This document shows positions 1 to 12,667 of a stretch of DNA of 64,000 bases, in pieces. The stretch comes from Rhipicephalus microplus (taxonomy: Eukaryota > Arthropoda > Arachnida > Ixodida > Ixodidae): NCBI RefSeq assembly GCF_043290135.1, contig NC_134702.1, positions 80,191,317-80,255,316 of the forward strand, given 5' to 3'. The translations under genes and the position numbers were made by a program. The notes under the pieces are model-generated. The model was not told the DNA's origin. It ran no database searches and worked only from the letters and a program-made list of their open reading frames with translations. Every line of letters starts with the position of its first letter. Position 1 is the stretch's first letter.

Positions 1-784
1 ATTTTTATTCGGCTGTAACACGATGAAGAAATCACGTGAAAACTTAGGTTGCTAGGAATTGCATCGTAATTACACAAACCATAATTAGTCGATTGTAACA
101 CGACCACCATTGTAACACTAACACAAGAGGTGACATTTTGTTGTCTAGGAACAAAAAAAAATAAAATTTCGGTACTCGGTACGCTAAAGTCAACTTTAGT
201 AAATACGGCATTAGCTGATTGACTGTCACGCGCACAGTTCAAGACCGATTACAAGAAGACGACTGCCAGAAAAACCACGATGATGTAGGCATGTTGCATT
301 ACTGACCACACGTTGCACGTCAACAAAACCACCACTAAGTCCATTAGTACCTGGTTGTTCAAAGGCATTTTTTTAGTATATGAGGCTTAGACGATGCCCG
401 ACCGCAAGCTTGCGAACGGACTGAAGACGATGGCAAGACCACTGCGACATGTTTTCATTTCTACTAACACCACTAACCTCCATCTTTCATTTCATGATTC
501 ATCGTCCGTTTCGAAAACTCATTTTAAAGACTGCGATACGAATATTGTGGGGGTTCACACTAGCCGTTGAACATATCATAAAGGTGAGCACGCATCGAAA
601 CAGTTTCCATGATATAGAGTGAATGAGCTGCGACTACAAACTACGTAAATGTGATGTTCTCGCTCTAAACAGCTGTCACGGGGCCGAATGCCACCTCAGT
701 GCTGCCTGAGAAACTTCTAATTTTACTTCTAAGCGGGGGCATAACGAGCACCGTACACACTACATCAAGCTTCGCAAGCGCTAT
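1..784. other. No gene seen
   Basis: AT-rich sequence with stop codons in all frames and no recognisable protein, RNA or mobile-element motif. A short reading frame on the minus strand near the left edge has no recognisable features. Confidence 0.5.
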
Positions 785-1130
785 TTGAACAAACTTGCGT
801 GTAAGTTTACGCCATACAATGTTTGGCACTACGTCGAAAGGTCACATGGTTTCTTCCGCTTCGAAGGAACATTTTACACCGGACGGCGTTCGTCGTTTTG
901 GGAACACAGTCTCGCGAAGGTATCCGACCACGCGCACTACGTCGCTGAAACCGCGGCGGAGAATAAGGGCGAGTTCACACTGAGCATTCCGGCCGTCGAA
1001 AATGCGCCGAATACGATTCGGTGGCGGCCAGATCCGCCGAAAAGGCCGTCGCCGCGCTGATCACTCTTGGGCCAATTTTTGCGTCGTCTGCCGCCGAATC
1101 GGTCACCTCGGGCCAACAGAAGCACTAGTC
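785..1130. other. GC-rich block, unclassified, possible old repeat
   Basis: This block is clearly richer in GC than its flanks and holds an open frame of 91 codons on the plus strand (785-1060) that I do not recognise. It also contains an imperfect inverted pair: a CGATTCGG-GGCGGC motif near 1014-1030 and its reverse complement GCCGCCGAATCGG near 1090-1103. A decayed short inverted-repeat transposon is more likely than a gene, because the frame lacks any domain and its opposite strand is equally open. Low confidence either way. Confidence 0.25.
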
Positions 1131-1503
1131 AAAGAGTTTTTAAAAATGGCGGCCAAGACCTACTCATTTGTCATGTCCTAATGCACGTAACGGAATGTTG
1201 TAACCAACGGAATTTTAAGCCACTTTGTGCCTACTTCACGTCCCTATTTTGTAGAAGAGGTTAACTCGCTTGTCGTTGGCATGACCGAGCTAGTTGTGGT
1301 CTTGCAGAGCGAGATGAACCCACCAACACCGCTAACGCCGGTGGTTCGTTCTGCTGTTAACGCATTACATGACAGATACTTGCCAATAAAGTAAGCAGTA
1401 CTGCTTCTTCTTGCTTCCAGCGTACGAGAATCATCAAAAGCTAGACCACCGGATATCCTAGTGGCATCTGCAAGCCGCGACAAGAACCGGGTGAGAGCGC
1501 ATA

Positions 1504-1557
1504 CATCCCGCGTTTGCGGGATGAATTCACACTGCGCGGGGCACGTCTAGTGTGAAT
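1504..1557. repeat. Two adjacent perfect hairpins
   Basis: At 1504-1523 an 8-bp stem CATCCCGC / GCGGGATG closes a 4-nt loop. Immediately after it, ATTCACACT (1525-1533) pairs perfectly with AGTGTGAAT (1549-1557). Both are visible directly. Such clustered hairpins often mark ends of small DNA transposons, but I cannot place the other end. Confidence 0.5.
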
Positions 1558-4365
1558 GACGCTGTGTTTCGGCGGCAGAAGAATTGCAGTCGCTGTAGAA
1601 AGTGTATGCTTCAGGGTGAACGGGGGGTGACCGCTATATTAAATGCTCACCCGCTGCATTGCTGTTTTTAGCGATGTGTCCGATTCCTCGCTGGTCTTGC
1701 GCGTTTCAAAGCACCTACAACATGACGCATGTCAGGCAAGGCCAGGGTAGGGCCGCAAGGCGTTCACCATGCGTTTGAGTGCGTGCGACGTGTACTAGGG
1801 CATGTCAGAACGTGCCCGTATGCGGTACACATTGCGCTGGCTCTGTCCTAGTAGATGGATCTCAGTTAGCTCACAAGAGCAGTGCATCGTGTAAATATTA
1901 GGCACGCTTGGAGGAAAGGTGGGCGTCCCACCTGGACAGCACTGGCTTCCCATGATCGCTATAGTACGTAATACCAACATCACTCTTTGCATTCATAACT
2001 GCGGTAGTGCATGACCAAATAATAAATACAGAAGGAACAAAAAGACCACAATAACGTTAAAAATTTCAACAAAAGCTTCTTTTACTACTAATATTGATAA
2101 CGCTTTTGATATCAGCCTGAACTGGCCATGCAGAAATCGACACATCTCTGAGTGAGCTACGTCAAGATGTCAACTAAAGAGGAGAACAAGGCATTGGTAA
2201 AACACAGAGTGCAAGACAATACAGCATCAACGTCTCACTACGCTGCCCACGTGTTGATGACATACCATGCGTGCAAGCAATTGAGATAGCTAACATATGG
2301 TATTCTTTTATTATCCTGGTAGAATGCAATGCTTAAAACTTTTAGCTTGTTACTTTCTTATTATGGCATAAAATAATAACACTATCAAATAAATCAGAAT
2401 TGCAACAACATGAAAGACAATTATTGACCATATTATATGACGTGGTGCTTGAGATAAAGCTGCCTAGTTGGTAAGTGGCGAAAGTGCTGCCATGGATTGT
2501 AGTGTCATATTTCGGCGTACACCACAAAGGCGCAGAACTACTGTCAGCACTTCCTCGACACTGCATATAATCGGAAGCACCTTTTCTAGATTATGTGCGA
2601 GTGATACAAAATAAACTTTTGTCGTGACTTTCCAATTCAAATCAAGAAACAGAGTTCGAATGAAGTTTTGTGTAATTTTTTTTGGGATGTTGTTTCTCAA
2701 TTTATATTTTTTTATTTCTTAGGAGTACTTAACTGGAATCGACACGTGGGATCTATCATTCTTGTGATCAGATCAGCATTGGAGAAAACATAAATTTCGA
2801 CTTTTATTAAAGTTTCTTTTCAGCAAGTGATCGTTGCACTGGAACATAGCGTCATGTAGGGGCGTCGACATTGGTTGGTTACGCCAACTTCAAATTAGAC
2901 CTCAACAACGGGAAAGTTGCACCGCATACCAAGTGGAGTGCTAAAATAGAAATGCAGCAAAAGCTACTGGGACTGGTTGTGCAGTAGAATAGCCTTTGAA
3001 ATGGTTTCGAGTGGTTTTAGATCCCACAAAAAGTAACACACACTGCTTGCATTTACATAGGGAACAAAATACTAAATTTGTATGTGCTTTATTTCTTAGT
3101 TGTTCAGGGCTCATGTAATCTGTTTCGCACAAAATATATTGAATTAATGCGTACTAATTTTACTCCTTTCTTTCTGCTCTTCCTGTTTTGATGTAAGTGT
3201 TGACGTCCAAATTGAAGGCTGTGTTTCTCCGCATTATTGTGCGCAAAAAGGACGCATGCTCGCATGTACACGTACGTACTCCAACAAATAAACAAAATGA
3301 AAACAAATAGATGAAGAATAAAAGAAGCAAGAAAACAAAGAATTGAAATAAATGCCGTGATAAATTGAATAAATAAATACACAAAAACATGATAAAACAA
3401 AGCATGTGCACTTATGAAGTTTCCTAAGTGAGATATCAGGAGAAACATAATGCGCTATTGCAAGAAAGAACTCGTTCTGTCAATGAACTAATAAAAACAA
3501 AGTTGACATTACAAAAACTTTCAGAAGTTTGACGGTGACATTGGAGCCTCTTCTGTCGCCTGACTTCTCACTTAAGACAATGCGAGCTACTTGAAACAAT
3601 AGGCCACTTGGGCAGAAAATTTCCAGTGAGAACTTGTTGGATCTTTCCTTGTTTCCTTTTTTTTTTCCTAATTACGGCCCTTCTGCTTTGCTTTAAACAC
3701 CTCGAGGGCTCAGTCCTGTTTGTCGGAGCAGTTGCCTTAATTAGCTCTCTAGAATTAGTGGAGAGAACAAAACGAGAGAATCGCACTCAGCAAGCTATGG
3801 TAGCAGCGAGCGCGAAAAACCTGTACTCGAATTACAGTGCCTCAGGGAGGTACTGTCAGAGCTGCATTCTCAAAAAAAAAAAAACAAACCGTCGAAGCTT
3901 GATGCTGCATTCTGTGCAAGAAGCGTCTGCCATTGCACAGGTTCTCGCTAAAACTATACGCAAACACATATTTGCACTTGATAACTATTCAGTTGGTTGA
4001 TACTTGAATTGCAGTATGCGTAATGAACAAAGTAAAGGTAAAGTTGTGTGTGAACCTCCAGTGCGAACTAATCAAGCACACAGAAACGCATATAAATACT
4101 CATGCTGACCTTCCTTTGAATCGTGCTTGGTTGTTGCACAGGATACATAAGTTTCGTGGCTACATTCCTTGTTGCCAATGTGGGCAGGTGAATTTTTAAC
4201 GTGAAGCAGGTGAAGAGGGTGAATATTTTCTTGTTCAATGTAGCCAAGTAATATTTTTATGTGATGGAAGGTGTGTCAGTTATTTTGTCGTAATTAAGGT
4301 CATTCATATCGCACCCATGGAATGTCATCCTCTATGAGAGTTGATCAAGAGCGAGACAATGAATA
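1558..4365. other. No gene seen; unassigned intergenic DNA
   Basis: No frame gives a recognisable product. The longest is 130 codons on the plus strand (3608-4000); it starts with a run of Phe, Leu and Ile encoded by T-rich sequence and includes a Lys run from a poly-A tract. Another of 114 codons lies on the minus strand (3104-3448) in an A-rich stretch. Both look like low-complexity chance frames. Confidence 0.5.
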
Positions 4366-4440
4366 AAATTCGACAGATCCCACGTACCTTGGGAACATAT
4401 GTTTTATGAAACATACATATGGAAGGTGACTTTGCTGTAA
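4366..4440 (+). repeat. Isolated left end of GATA-type composite repeat
   Basis: The segment GACAGATCCCACGTAC followed by a TTGGGA arm matches the left ends of the composite repeats at 16,968 and 42,477. A short stem TCCCA / TGGGA is kept here although the loop differs. The tandem units and the microsatellite expected downstream are absent, so this is a solo or truncated end. Confidence 0.5.
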
Positions 4441-4804
4441 TTATTTTATTGAGCGAAACATTGAGATGTGGCCGTAAATATATGAACAAATGCACCCACA
4501 CACATGCGAAAAAAGCCGTGTACGTATTGCATAACCTGTTGTGTACAGCTGCGTAATATTGCCAACAACCACATGCATATTAGCAACACAAGTAGCGGTA
4601 AGCTGATACAAAGCGCGGGTGCTCGCGAAGATGGTAGCCCTAGACCTTGCTGCATAAATCAACTACAACAATTGGCATTTGACTACAATCGAGCTTAACC
4701 CTACGTGACGGCTGTATCAAAGAAGTACATATGTGTTGTTTCAAAAAGTGGATAGCCAGCACGGCAAACACAATTGATGCTTCATGGACATTAGGGCCTA
4801 CTTG

Positions 4805-5047
4805 CAGCCCCACCGTGATGGCCTAGGGGCTATAGTGCTCGGCTGCTGACCCGCACATCCTGGGATGAAGTTCCAGCAGCGGAGACTGCATTTTCGATGG
4901 AGGCGCATATGCTGTAGGCCCTTGTGCTCAGATTTGGGGGCACGTTAAAGATGACCAGGTGGTTGAAATTTCTGGAGCCTTGCAATACGGCATCTTTCAT
5001 AAACATGTGAAGGTTTTTCGACGCTGAGACCCCACATATCAATCAAC
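4805..5047 (+). mobile_element. Ruka-like tRNA-derived SINE, full length
   Basis: The copy begins with a degenerate tRNA-like head (GTGATGGCCTAGGGGC as the box A region, then GGCTGCTGACCCGC) and a decayed box B near 4862-4876. It continues with the diagnostic body: a GATGGAGGCG block, GTGCTCAGATTTGGG, CACGTTAAAGA, GGTGGTTGAAATTTC, and ends in CACATATCAATCAA. This matches the tick SINE Ruka as I know it. It is flanked by a 10-bp target duplication with one mismatch, GGCCTACTTG at 4795-4804 and GGTCTACTTG at 5048-5057. A SINE makes no protein; RNA polymerase III transcribes it and a LINE mobilises it. The several mismatches in the promoter boxes suggest an old, silent copy. Confidence 0.85.
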
Positions 5048-5057
5048 GGTCTACTTG

Positions 5058-5579
5058 AAAGGTAGTGCCACGACCTGGCGTGGCTGTTTGGTAGAATATT
5101 AGATTGTTAGGCCGAATGTCTGGCCTCATTCCTGCTTGGGCCCTGACATTCATTATTTGCAATCGTCAGATGAATGCCCACGGTGTAAACTTTTTCTTAA
5201 TTATAATGCGTTAAAATTACCCGTCTGTTTAGTTCTGTTTCAACTGTTTTGTTGTGGAGAGGTTCATGTCCATATTACTTGCGCTACTCTATATCAATCA
5301 GTTTTGCAGTGAAGAAAAATAGCGAATGGTACCGAAAATGAACAATGAGCAAAAAGAAAGCATGACAGTACACTGAAACAAATTGAAATAACATGGCAAT
5401 GTACAGTTTAATTGTAGCAGTTCACACTGCCATAAAACGTTCAGACGCCATCTTTTTGTTTCTATTCCCAATATATGCACTAATATTTGATTACTTATAT
5501 CCATCCCCTAGCTGTATATCCCAAGCGCTTATCCAGTTCGGTAAGAAATATTTCAGGAGAATGTTTGACTTTTTCTGAA
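5058..5579. other. No gene seen
   Basis: AT-rich DNA with only short chance frames and no repeat family recognised. Confidence 0.45.
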
Positions 5580-6350
5580 CATGCACTTCAGGCCACGGTC
5601 TTAGTAATTTCTTTTAGGCGGCGGGCCACCTGTCGAAACTTGCCGGTTTGGTTCTCAACTGTGTTCTTTCTTTTGCATGCTTTATGTACTCCAAAAGAAT
5701 ATGCCAAACATTTTCATCTTCATGACCGCAGTGAAATTCAGGTTAGTTGGCATGACATGACGATAGTTATAGCGCTCGTGTATTTCTTGTCTCTTTGTTG
5801 TCATTCAGTTTTCGGTCTATAACTATCGTCATTCCACTTGAAGTCTATGGACTAACGTCATTAGGTATTGTGGGAGATCTGTCGCTATAGAAAACTTGCC
5901 GTGTGTCTCAACCTCATAAAGTATTGATGTCTTTGACTTAGGCCCATGAAGTCACTTCTCCATGGAACAGTGGTCAACTGCTTGCGTTATGAAATTCCAA
6001 ATGCGCACCCCAGACATAAGCATTGCGCATTTCCGTTCTTCTTTCAAGGCTTTCTTGGCGAGGCTGTCTGCATATTTATTGCCCTTTATTCGAATGTGGC
6101 TAAGTATCTGTTGAAATACGATGTTGTGATTGTGCACTGAGGCATATTCCACAGTTTCTGCAATAAATTGTGCCATTTAATCATTTCTGTAAAGTAATCT
6201 CGCAGTTTGATTATCTGAAGAGTGGGTTTACTATCCGTGCATACCACCCACTCTTGTGTCTCAGAATTGTTGCAGATATGCTCAAGTTCTTGAAGAAATA
6301 GCCACCAATATTGATGTATAGATGAAGATTTGTGCGATAATTTACACATT
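5580..6350 (-). pseudogene. LINE 3' fragment: RNase H domain and C-terminal finger, decayed
   Basis: On the minus strand, 6349-6086 encodes a stretch containing WVVCTDSKPTLQII, the second RNase H motif with its catalytic Asp. The overlapping frame at 6176-5952 encodes FQQILSHIRIKGNKYADSLAKKAL, the last RNase H motif with Asp in the NKYAD context. Further downstream, near 5740-5640, a third frame gives CGHEDENVWHILLEY, the remains of a C-x2-C-H-C finger that follows RNase H in I-group LINEs. Frameshifts and stops separate these pieces, so no protein is made. The N-terminal RNase H motif and the reverse transcriptase are missing. A hairpin-type insertion (5743-5840) splits the fragment. Confidence 0.7.
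5743..5840. repeat. Degenerate fold-back element
   Basis: ATGACGATAGTTATAGCGC near 5757-5775 and CTATAACTATCGTCAT (5816-5831) are inverted copies about 40 bp apart. The same arm sequence flanks the long palindrome at 31,725-31,861, and the outer TTAGTTGGCATGACATGACG matches that copy's outer flank in reverse complement. The inner arms here have decayed, so this is an old or collapsed member of the same family. Confidence 0.6.
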
Positions 6351-6880
6351 ATTTTTTCTTAAAGTTCAGGTATACATTCCACACAGGCTCACGCTACTTC
6401 AGTGCAGCATTTCACTCGTAAATATATTCGTCTTTTTATTGTACCTTGTACAGAAATGATGAAGCACTATCATCACTACCACTGGAAGCGCCATGTTTGC
6501 TTACTTGCGTATGCCGTCAATTTCACAATTAACGTTTAGAACCAGCAGCGTCCAAGGTGGTTTCGATAGTTTATATTGTTTTTATCTCGGTACCACTGCT
6601 TGGAATGACGACACGCCATCCTTTCTCGCAGTTCCTGGGTCGATCACCTGTGACACATACCCGCATACATGTGGCACATACTCTCTCTCCACTATATATG
6701 TGCCACACGTCTAGCGGAAGGAGTTAAAAAGAGGGGGAAGAAGAGTTTTAAGGTGTACGCGACATGATAGTGGCATAATTCATGTCATGATAGCGAGCGA
6801 TATTCGTCAAGTCATCTTACCCTTCCCAATGTTTTGGTTTACACCAAGACAAAGGGTGACCACAAGAGCACCCAAACGTA
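6351..6880. other. No gene seen
   Basis: No coding or repeat signature beyond short chance frames. The last 120 bases may be the decayed body of the GATA-ended repeat that follows, because CATGTCATGATAG resembles its tandem unit. Confidence 0.4.
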
Positions 6881-7116
<236 letters not shown>

Positions 7117-10100
7117 AAACGCATAGATAGTACCGATTGCCGTAGTTTGTTACGTACTAAGTGTGTGAGTGTGAAATCATAATTTCATATCATAACGATT
7201 TCAAACGAAAAATACTCTGCACTGCCTTTTCTGTCTTCCGCTCAAATGCGGGAAGACGCAAGTGGGCTAAACTACGCTGCCTTTTGAGAAGACGCAACAT
7301 TACGCAGGTGTCGTTCATGTGCGAGACTCTCACTTTCGTACATTCAACTGAATCATGCAGCTGGCGCCAAGATCGATGATGCTTCAGGAATAACAAAACA
7401 CATAAACAAGGAGGGGGTATGCAAGCCTGCATGGGATTCCTTTTACCTAGCAAAGCAAACATCCAGATACTTTCTCAGTTTGTTTATTTCTCGTACTTTC
7501 TCTTGTACCTTTACTTTACAGTTTACTCTTGGTACAGATACTAAAGAAAGGAGATTGATAGCGGCTGCTTATGAAGTAAAGGACACTGTAGTAGAAAGGT
7601 CTTATTCTTCGCAGATGTATTTAGCCTTCCGAGGATGGTAATAACAGCTCGATTCCTGTCACCTAGAACGTCCTCACATCATTTGACGCTGCAAGTGAAA
7701 CAATCTCTCGCCATCACATCACCGAGGAATGCATGGGGCGTACAAACGACACAAGTTTTATTCCACTTTTGAGCTCTTTTACCTCGGAAAGTTGAAAGCA
7801 TTACTGATGAGAATCTCGAAGTGGCGGGTGTTCACTTATGAGATTCTTTACCTATCTGCAGCGTTATGTCAGGGCTTCCCTTTATATATGTTTTTTTTAA
7901 CAGAGTGGCTGTAGAAAGTGTAGGACCGCAAGCACAAGCGTTCACTGGGCTTAAGGAAAGATAGAACAATTGTTTCATAAAGTGCGGCACAAAGAATATG
8001 TAGCGTCAGTGCACATTTTACTATGTAACACAGGGAACAGTGGGCACAGCATACGAAGCCGTAAGTTGGTGCAATAAATGGAGCTAAACCAGACTCGCTA
8101 AATAAATATAAATGGGATACTCAAAGGCAGCGATTTCGGTCTATCTATCTGTCACATGGTTCAGCCGCGAGGCCTATGTTTAAGCCCCGGCTGAAGGTCA
8201 TCTGGAAGTGGTGGCTGCGTTCATAATCGCGAATGAAGGCATCAAAAAGCAAATGCTACGTGTATCTGAGGCCCTACATCGCTGAGTATATTCGGTGGTG
8301 TGTTCTTTTAATAGGAAATACCTATTTGTGTATTTCTAAACAGCATCGTGTTTCTTACACTGCACTGAAAATGCGATGCTACGCAGGAAAAAACTGGTGT
8401 GCCTAACGCTACGCGGAGAAAGGCAACAGCAAGCGCGACACTATATGCCCGAAAAAGTGGTCTGCCGACGATATGGTGCTGCCATCTGGCAGCGTATCAA
8501 GGTTCCACACGAGCTCTTGTTTGCCGACACCACTGCCAGATTTAGTTGATACCTCACGCAGCACCTCCTCTATTTTATGTGCATCCCTGTGCACAGACCC
8601 TATTTAAATGCAGACATCATAAACCTGCTGTAATATATTATTCTTATATGAGTGCGATGAATTTACTGAAAAGTCCATTATTGAAAAGGAGGAAGGCGCA
8701 TATCCACTGTGGGGATAAGCGGGACTATCATACTGCACTAATATTTCACAGTGTGGCAGAGTTTGCACTTATTGAAACCGCAATCACTTGCACTGAGGCA
8801 GTGTGTGGTAAATACTGTGGTTTGTCGGAGCCCCTAAAGCCCTCTAATTAGGGCGCTCTGACTTCCATAATACGCAAATAATAACTGCGTGTCCATGTTC
8901 GTAAGGAGTGCTTCAAATTAATTTACCCACTGGAAAGCATTCGTGCCCATTCGCCCTTTATAAAATGCGGAACATTGCCATAATACGTAAAGAAGGTCTA
9001 CGTGGCAGCGCAGTGCGCAGCGACTGCACGTCTCTGTCGCAATGCCCGATTGTTGCCATTTAGGAAAAAAATACGGCGTGAAAGCAGAATTTACGTAGAG
9101 CCTAATTATTAATGAAGAGAGCGCGAAAACAGACAGTTGCTAGAAAAGAGCGCGAACGAAATTGCGCCACTCGTACGACTGATCTACTTCGACCAGAGTA
9201 GGTGACTTATGTGCCCGTCTTCAAAGTCGCTTATACCGAGCTGTGATTGTTGATTACCATGGGCTGTTTGTAACACGTTCGTGATAAATGTACTGTCACC
9301 GTGATTGTTTCTAAATACAGTGGAAAATTCTACATTATTTCACAAATGTGGTTTGAGTGTTTCAGGTTTGCAAGCTTCCATGAACACGGGCGGGAATACC
9401 GGTAAAAGCACACCCACTGTAGATGCGAACCAAAAGAGAAATGTGCGAGAGATCGCTCGAAATCGAGATCCAGGACACGCGTTTAACAGAGTGCAGATTT
9501 GCACGGCTTCTATTTGCAAGTGCAAGGCTTCTATTTGCAAGGCTTCTATTTGCTTCCATTCCAAGTGCAGAGTAATAAGCAAGACATTCCTCTAGATCTA
9601 GGCCCCATTTGTTCTCATTACTACTGCAAAGATCACTTATTTTTCTCTCTCTCGCGTTCTCTTTCCACTGCGCCTTCGTGAAGCCAATCTTTTTGCTTCT
9701 ACGCTAATCTCGTGCCATGTTGCAGAACCTACTTTTGTTTGTTCGTACTTCTCCAAAGACCATTTTTCAGTATTACAGTTGTACAACTGTTTCAATTTAG
9801 TATTAGTGTGCCTGTTTCCTCGCTCCTTGTGAAGAGATATCACTTCTAAATAGCATCTAGAGCGAGCACAAGCCACATTTCGTTTTCTGACGCTGAACAG
9901 TGCACTGATGTGCTTGCCTATACGCGTGCGGGTAACGCCATGAACATTGTGAGGCACTTTGTTTTGAAAGACTCACAGCTGTTTTCCTTCATCACTTGCC
10001 ATATGGTGTTGAAGACCTTTATCGCCTATGACACTGTGACTTTATTACACTGTGGACTTTAGGCTAGGAATGAGGGCCGAGTAGAAACGAACGGCGTTTG

Positions 10101-10974
10101 CAAATATTTTTTGCCAGCCTACATTATTTACTCAAAATTTAAGCGTGAAAGCACAATGAAGAAGACCGGAAAGGAGAGGAAAAGAGTGCCTATTTGTTCC
10201 TCGCACTTGTCTCTTCGCGCTCAAATTTTCAATTATGCCACCATACCAGCTGATTATGCTTTTCGTAATTTTCAATTACAGCATTTTATTAACGAATCAC
10301 AACCGAATCGACCGCTTAACGGCTCAACCTTAACGCTTCTAAGCCCGAAGATGCTGGAGCAATTCTTGTCCACATCAGACAATTTTACAAGGAACACTCT
10401 TGTTTTCAAGTTTCACTGTTTATCAATTACTTTCATCTGGCAAAAAAAATGATACATATATTTCACTCCTGCACAATCCTCTCAATTATGCGCTTCGTAA
10501 TAATAACGTACATTTGATATGCAAAGCCCCTTATTGCGTTTTTTAAACTAAAGAAGCAGCAATGTTGCAAGAGGTTAAAAAGTCACGAAATTTCAAGTGT
10601 AGAAAATGGGTGGGTGCATTGACAACTGCAGATACTGTTTTACGTTGCCGACTGTTCATTTTGCACGAATTGACCGCTGTTGGGCAACAAGCCACTTTAA
10701 AATATTTATTAGCAATCGTAAGTGAAATGGCGACGTCATTTTGATGGTTGTGCCGTCACATTTTCAAGCATACACATCACTTTAAAAGCTATTATGAGCA
10801 AACAGCTGCCATTTGTTACCTTGATGTCTGTATACGTTCCTATAGGAACGTTCACAATGCGCTCTCTTATTCTTAGCCTGATACTTTGAAGGATGGAGCA
10901 TTTGTAAGAATCGATTATGCTCACACGCACGGAATGTAGAGACTAAAATGCCAGCCAACCACACTGTGTGCTAT
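7117..10974. other. No gene seen; unassigned intergenic DNA
   Basis: Nearly 4 kb without a recognisable domain on either strand. The longest frame has 113 codons (10,111-10,452, plus) and no recognisable motif. A possible SINE remnant around 8157-8220 (GGTTCAGCCGCGAGG, then AAGCCCCGGCTG) is too weak to call. Confidence 0.45.
9505..9552 (+). repeat. Short tandem repeat, 16-18 bp unit
   Basis: The unit GGCTTCTATTTGCAA occurs three times in 48 bases, with AGT/GCAAGTGCAA variants between copies. Visible directly; no function implied. Confidence 0.7.
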
Positions 10975-11163
10975 CGGCATCAAATAGAAAGCCGAACAGC
11001 CGCTAGCCTTTGGGACAATATAGTGCGCACCATCCACATATTGCCATAGACAGGCATGCATACCTATGCACAGCTGCCGAACGGGATGCGTGCGCTGGTC
11101 AATGATGATAAGTACTACACTATCGCAAAGGCTAGCCGCTGCTCGGATTTCATCTGACGCCCA
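10975..11163. mobile_element. Inverted-repeat element (MITE-like)
   Basis: Left arm (10,975-11,026) contains GCATCA, GCCGAACAGCCGCTAGCC and TTTG. The right arm (11,111-11,163) reads CAAAGGCTAGCCGCTGCTCGG then CATCTGACGC, its imperfect reverse complement over about 50 bp. The arms enclose about 85 bp with no coding capacity. This is the form of a miniature inverted-repeat transposon or fold-back element. I cannot identify a clear target-site duplication; flanking CTAT/ATAG is only suggestive. Confidence 0.6.
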
Positions 11164-11639
11164 TAGTACCTACTTCTACCCAACCAGGATCACGTTTTAT
11201 TTACTTTTATTCAATTTTTAAAGACGACAGCCTTTCTTGGGGACCTTCGACACAAAAATTTTGGTCTGTCTGTCCGTCTGTACATGTGTCTGTTTGTCCA
11301 CTCTTAACAGCATCGGCTATTTGAAACAGCTGACCCCATCCGCAGCGCCCACCTATGTTGTTCAAGTTTCAGCGTTCATACTTGTGCAATCGTCGATTAA
11401 AAATCAATTATTGCGCTTTCTGGGGCATCATAACAACACGTATATATTCTGCGTGTGCACCTTTTACGAGAAAAAGCATACATAAGTAATTTTAAGGACC
11501 GTAGCGCTTATCACTGTGTTGACAATCCAACGCTTGCACAGAAAAGCGAGTGTTTCCAACGCTTTGCTAAAAGGAGACAATGGTGGCACCTACCCGTCGC
11601 TTTGCGTTCTACACCTTATCACCTCTGAGGTGGGTGCGC
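11164..11639. other. No gene seen; flank of LTR element insertion
   Basis: AT-rich start, then sequence up to the LTR target site. A run of TCTGTCTGTCCGTCTGT near 11,266 is a simple CTGT repeat. No coding evidence. Confidence 0.4.
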
Positions 11640-11643
11640 ACAC

Positions 11644-12321
11644 TGTTATGCCAGCGAGTCCTCGTCAAACGTCCGTGCCTCTGAAACAGGCAATCTGGGT
11701 CAAGGCCAGCCCGCAGCCCGCCGGGCGCGAACAACTCCACGGCGTGAACACGCGCGGCGCATCTGTGGCCCACGTGCATTGAGTCAGTTGCGCACGTGAC
11801 AGCGAGCCGGCGTCCTCATGTCTGGTGGCCTGACGCATCGCGCGGCGAACCCCATTGGAGGAGCCTGCTCGGAAGACCAGCGGCGCTTCTGATTGGACAT
11901 TTTAGTTGGGCCCGGTGTAAATAAAAGAAGCCCTGCGGCGCGTCGCGATCGGAGATCCTAGGAGAGGAGTCCCCGTGTCGGAGTGCCGACATGTGTGTGA
12001 GTCAGCGGTTTTAGGCGAAAGGCTGACCTATGTGTTAGAGAGAGGAGCTCGGCTCTTCGAGTCTCTGCCGGCCCCAGTGCCGAAATTGTAACGCCTCTGT
12101 ATATATGCTGTACATAAACCTTGTTTAACTCACCGTCGTCTCGTCCGCTCGTCTCCTCAGCTCTGCGCAGAAGCAGTCGCGAGCTGAGAAACATACGCTA
12201 CCAAACGGCTGGTGACCTTCCCGGCGGAGTTGAAAGCAGTGGCGCCTCCGGGGCCGTGTTGGCGTCGCCGTCTTTCGCAAGAGTGGTGGCTTCGGCGGGA
12301 TCGGTCCGCCGTTTCTCAACA
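11644..12321 (+). repeat. 5' LTR of LTR element 1
   Basis: 678 bp, TGTTATG...CTCAACA. It contains a TATA-like GTAAATAAAAG at about 11,918, which also includes an AATAAA, and a TGTATATATGC around 12,099. The copy at 14,859-15,534 matches it closely throughout. Short frames inside it appear in both LTRs and are not genes. Confidence 0.93.
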
Positions 12322-12322
12322 G

Positions 12323-12340
12323 TGGAGGTCAGCGGCGGGA
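12323..12340 (+). other. Putative tRNA primer binding site
   Basis: TGGAGGTCAGCGGCGGGA begins one base after the 5' LTR. Starting with TGG, complementary to the tRNA 3' CCA, at this spacing is standard for LTR elements. I cannot say which tRNA it matches. Confidence 0.45.
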
Positions 12341-12667
12341 TAGGCCCGGCGCTACTCAACAGTGGTTGGCAGCTGCGGGATCGGCCGGCGTCAGCGACAT
12401 CGATGCGGTGAGTGCCTGATGTTTTCCCCTCAGTTCACCAGACTACTCTAGCTCAGGTTGTAGTAGTTTAGAGAAAGGGCTGTGTGAAGCATTGCAGTGA
12501 GCTTTGATCGTTTCAAGCCAAGTTGAAGTGCTTTGAAACCAAAGTTAATGCGGAGGTGGTAAACACGGGAGGGTGAAAAATTGCTTGCGCGTCTTGCTAG
12601 TAGGCTTATAGTGGGTACGGCAAGTAGATTCTTAACAGGGGCAAACAGCAAGAGGCTAGTGTGAACG

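Noticed and set aside
785..1060. Host protein of 91 residues
   Set aside because: No domain, no homologue I recognise, both strands open because of GC-rich composition.
11958..12194. Minus-strand frame duplicated at 15,173-15,409
   Set aside because: Inside the LTRs of element 1; duplicated with them, no recognisable protein.
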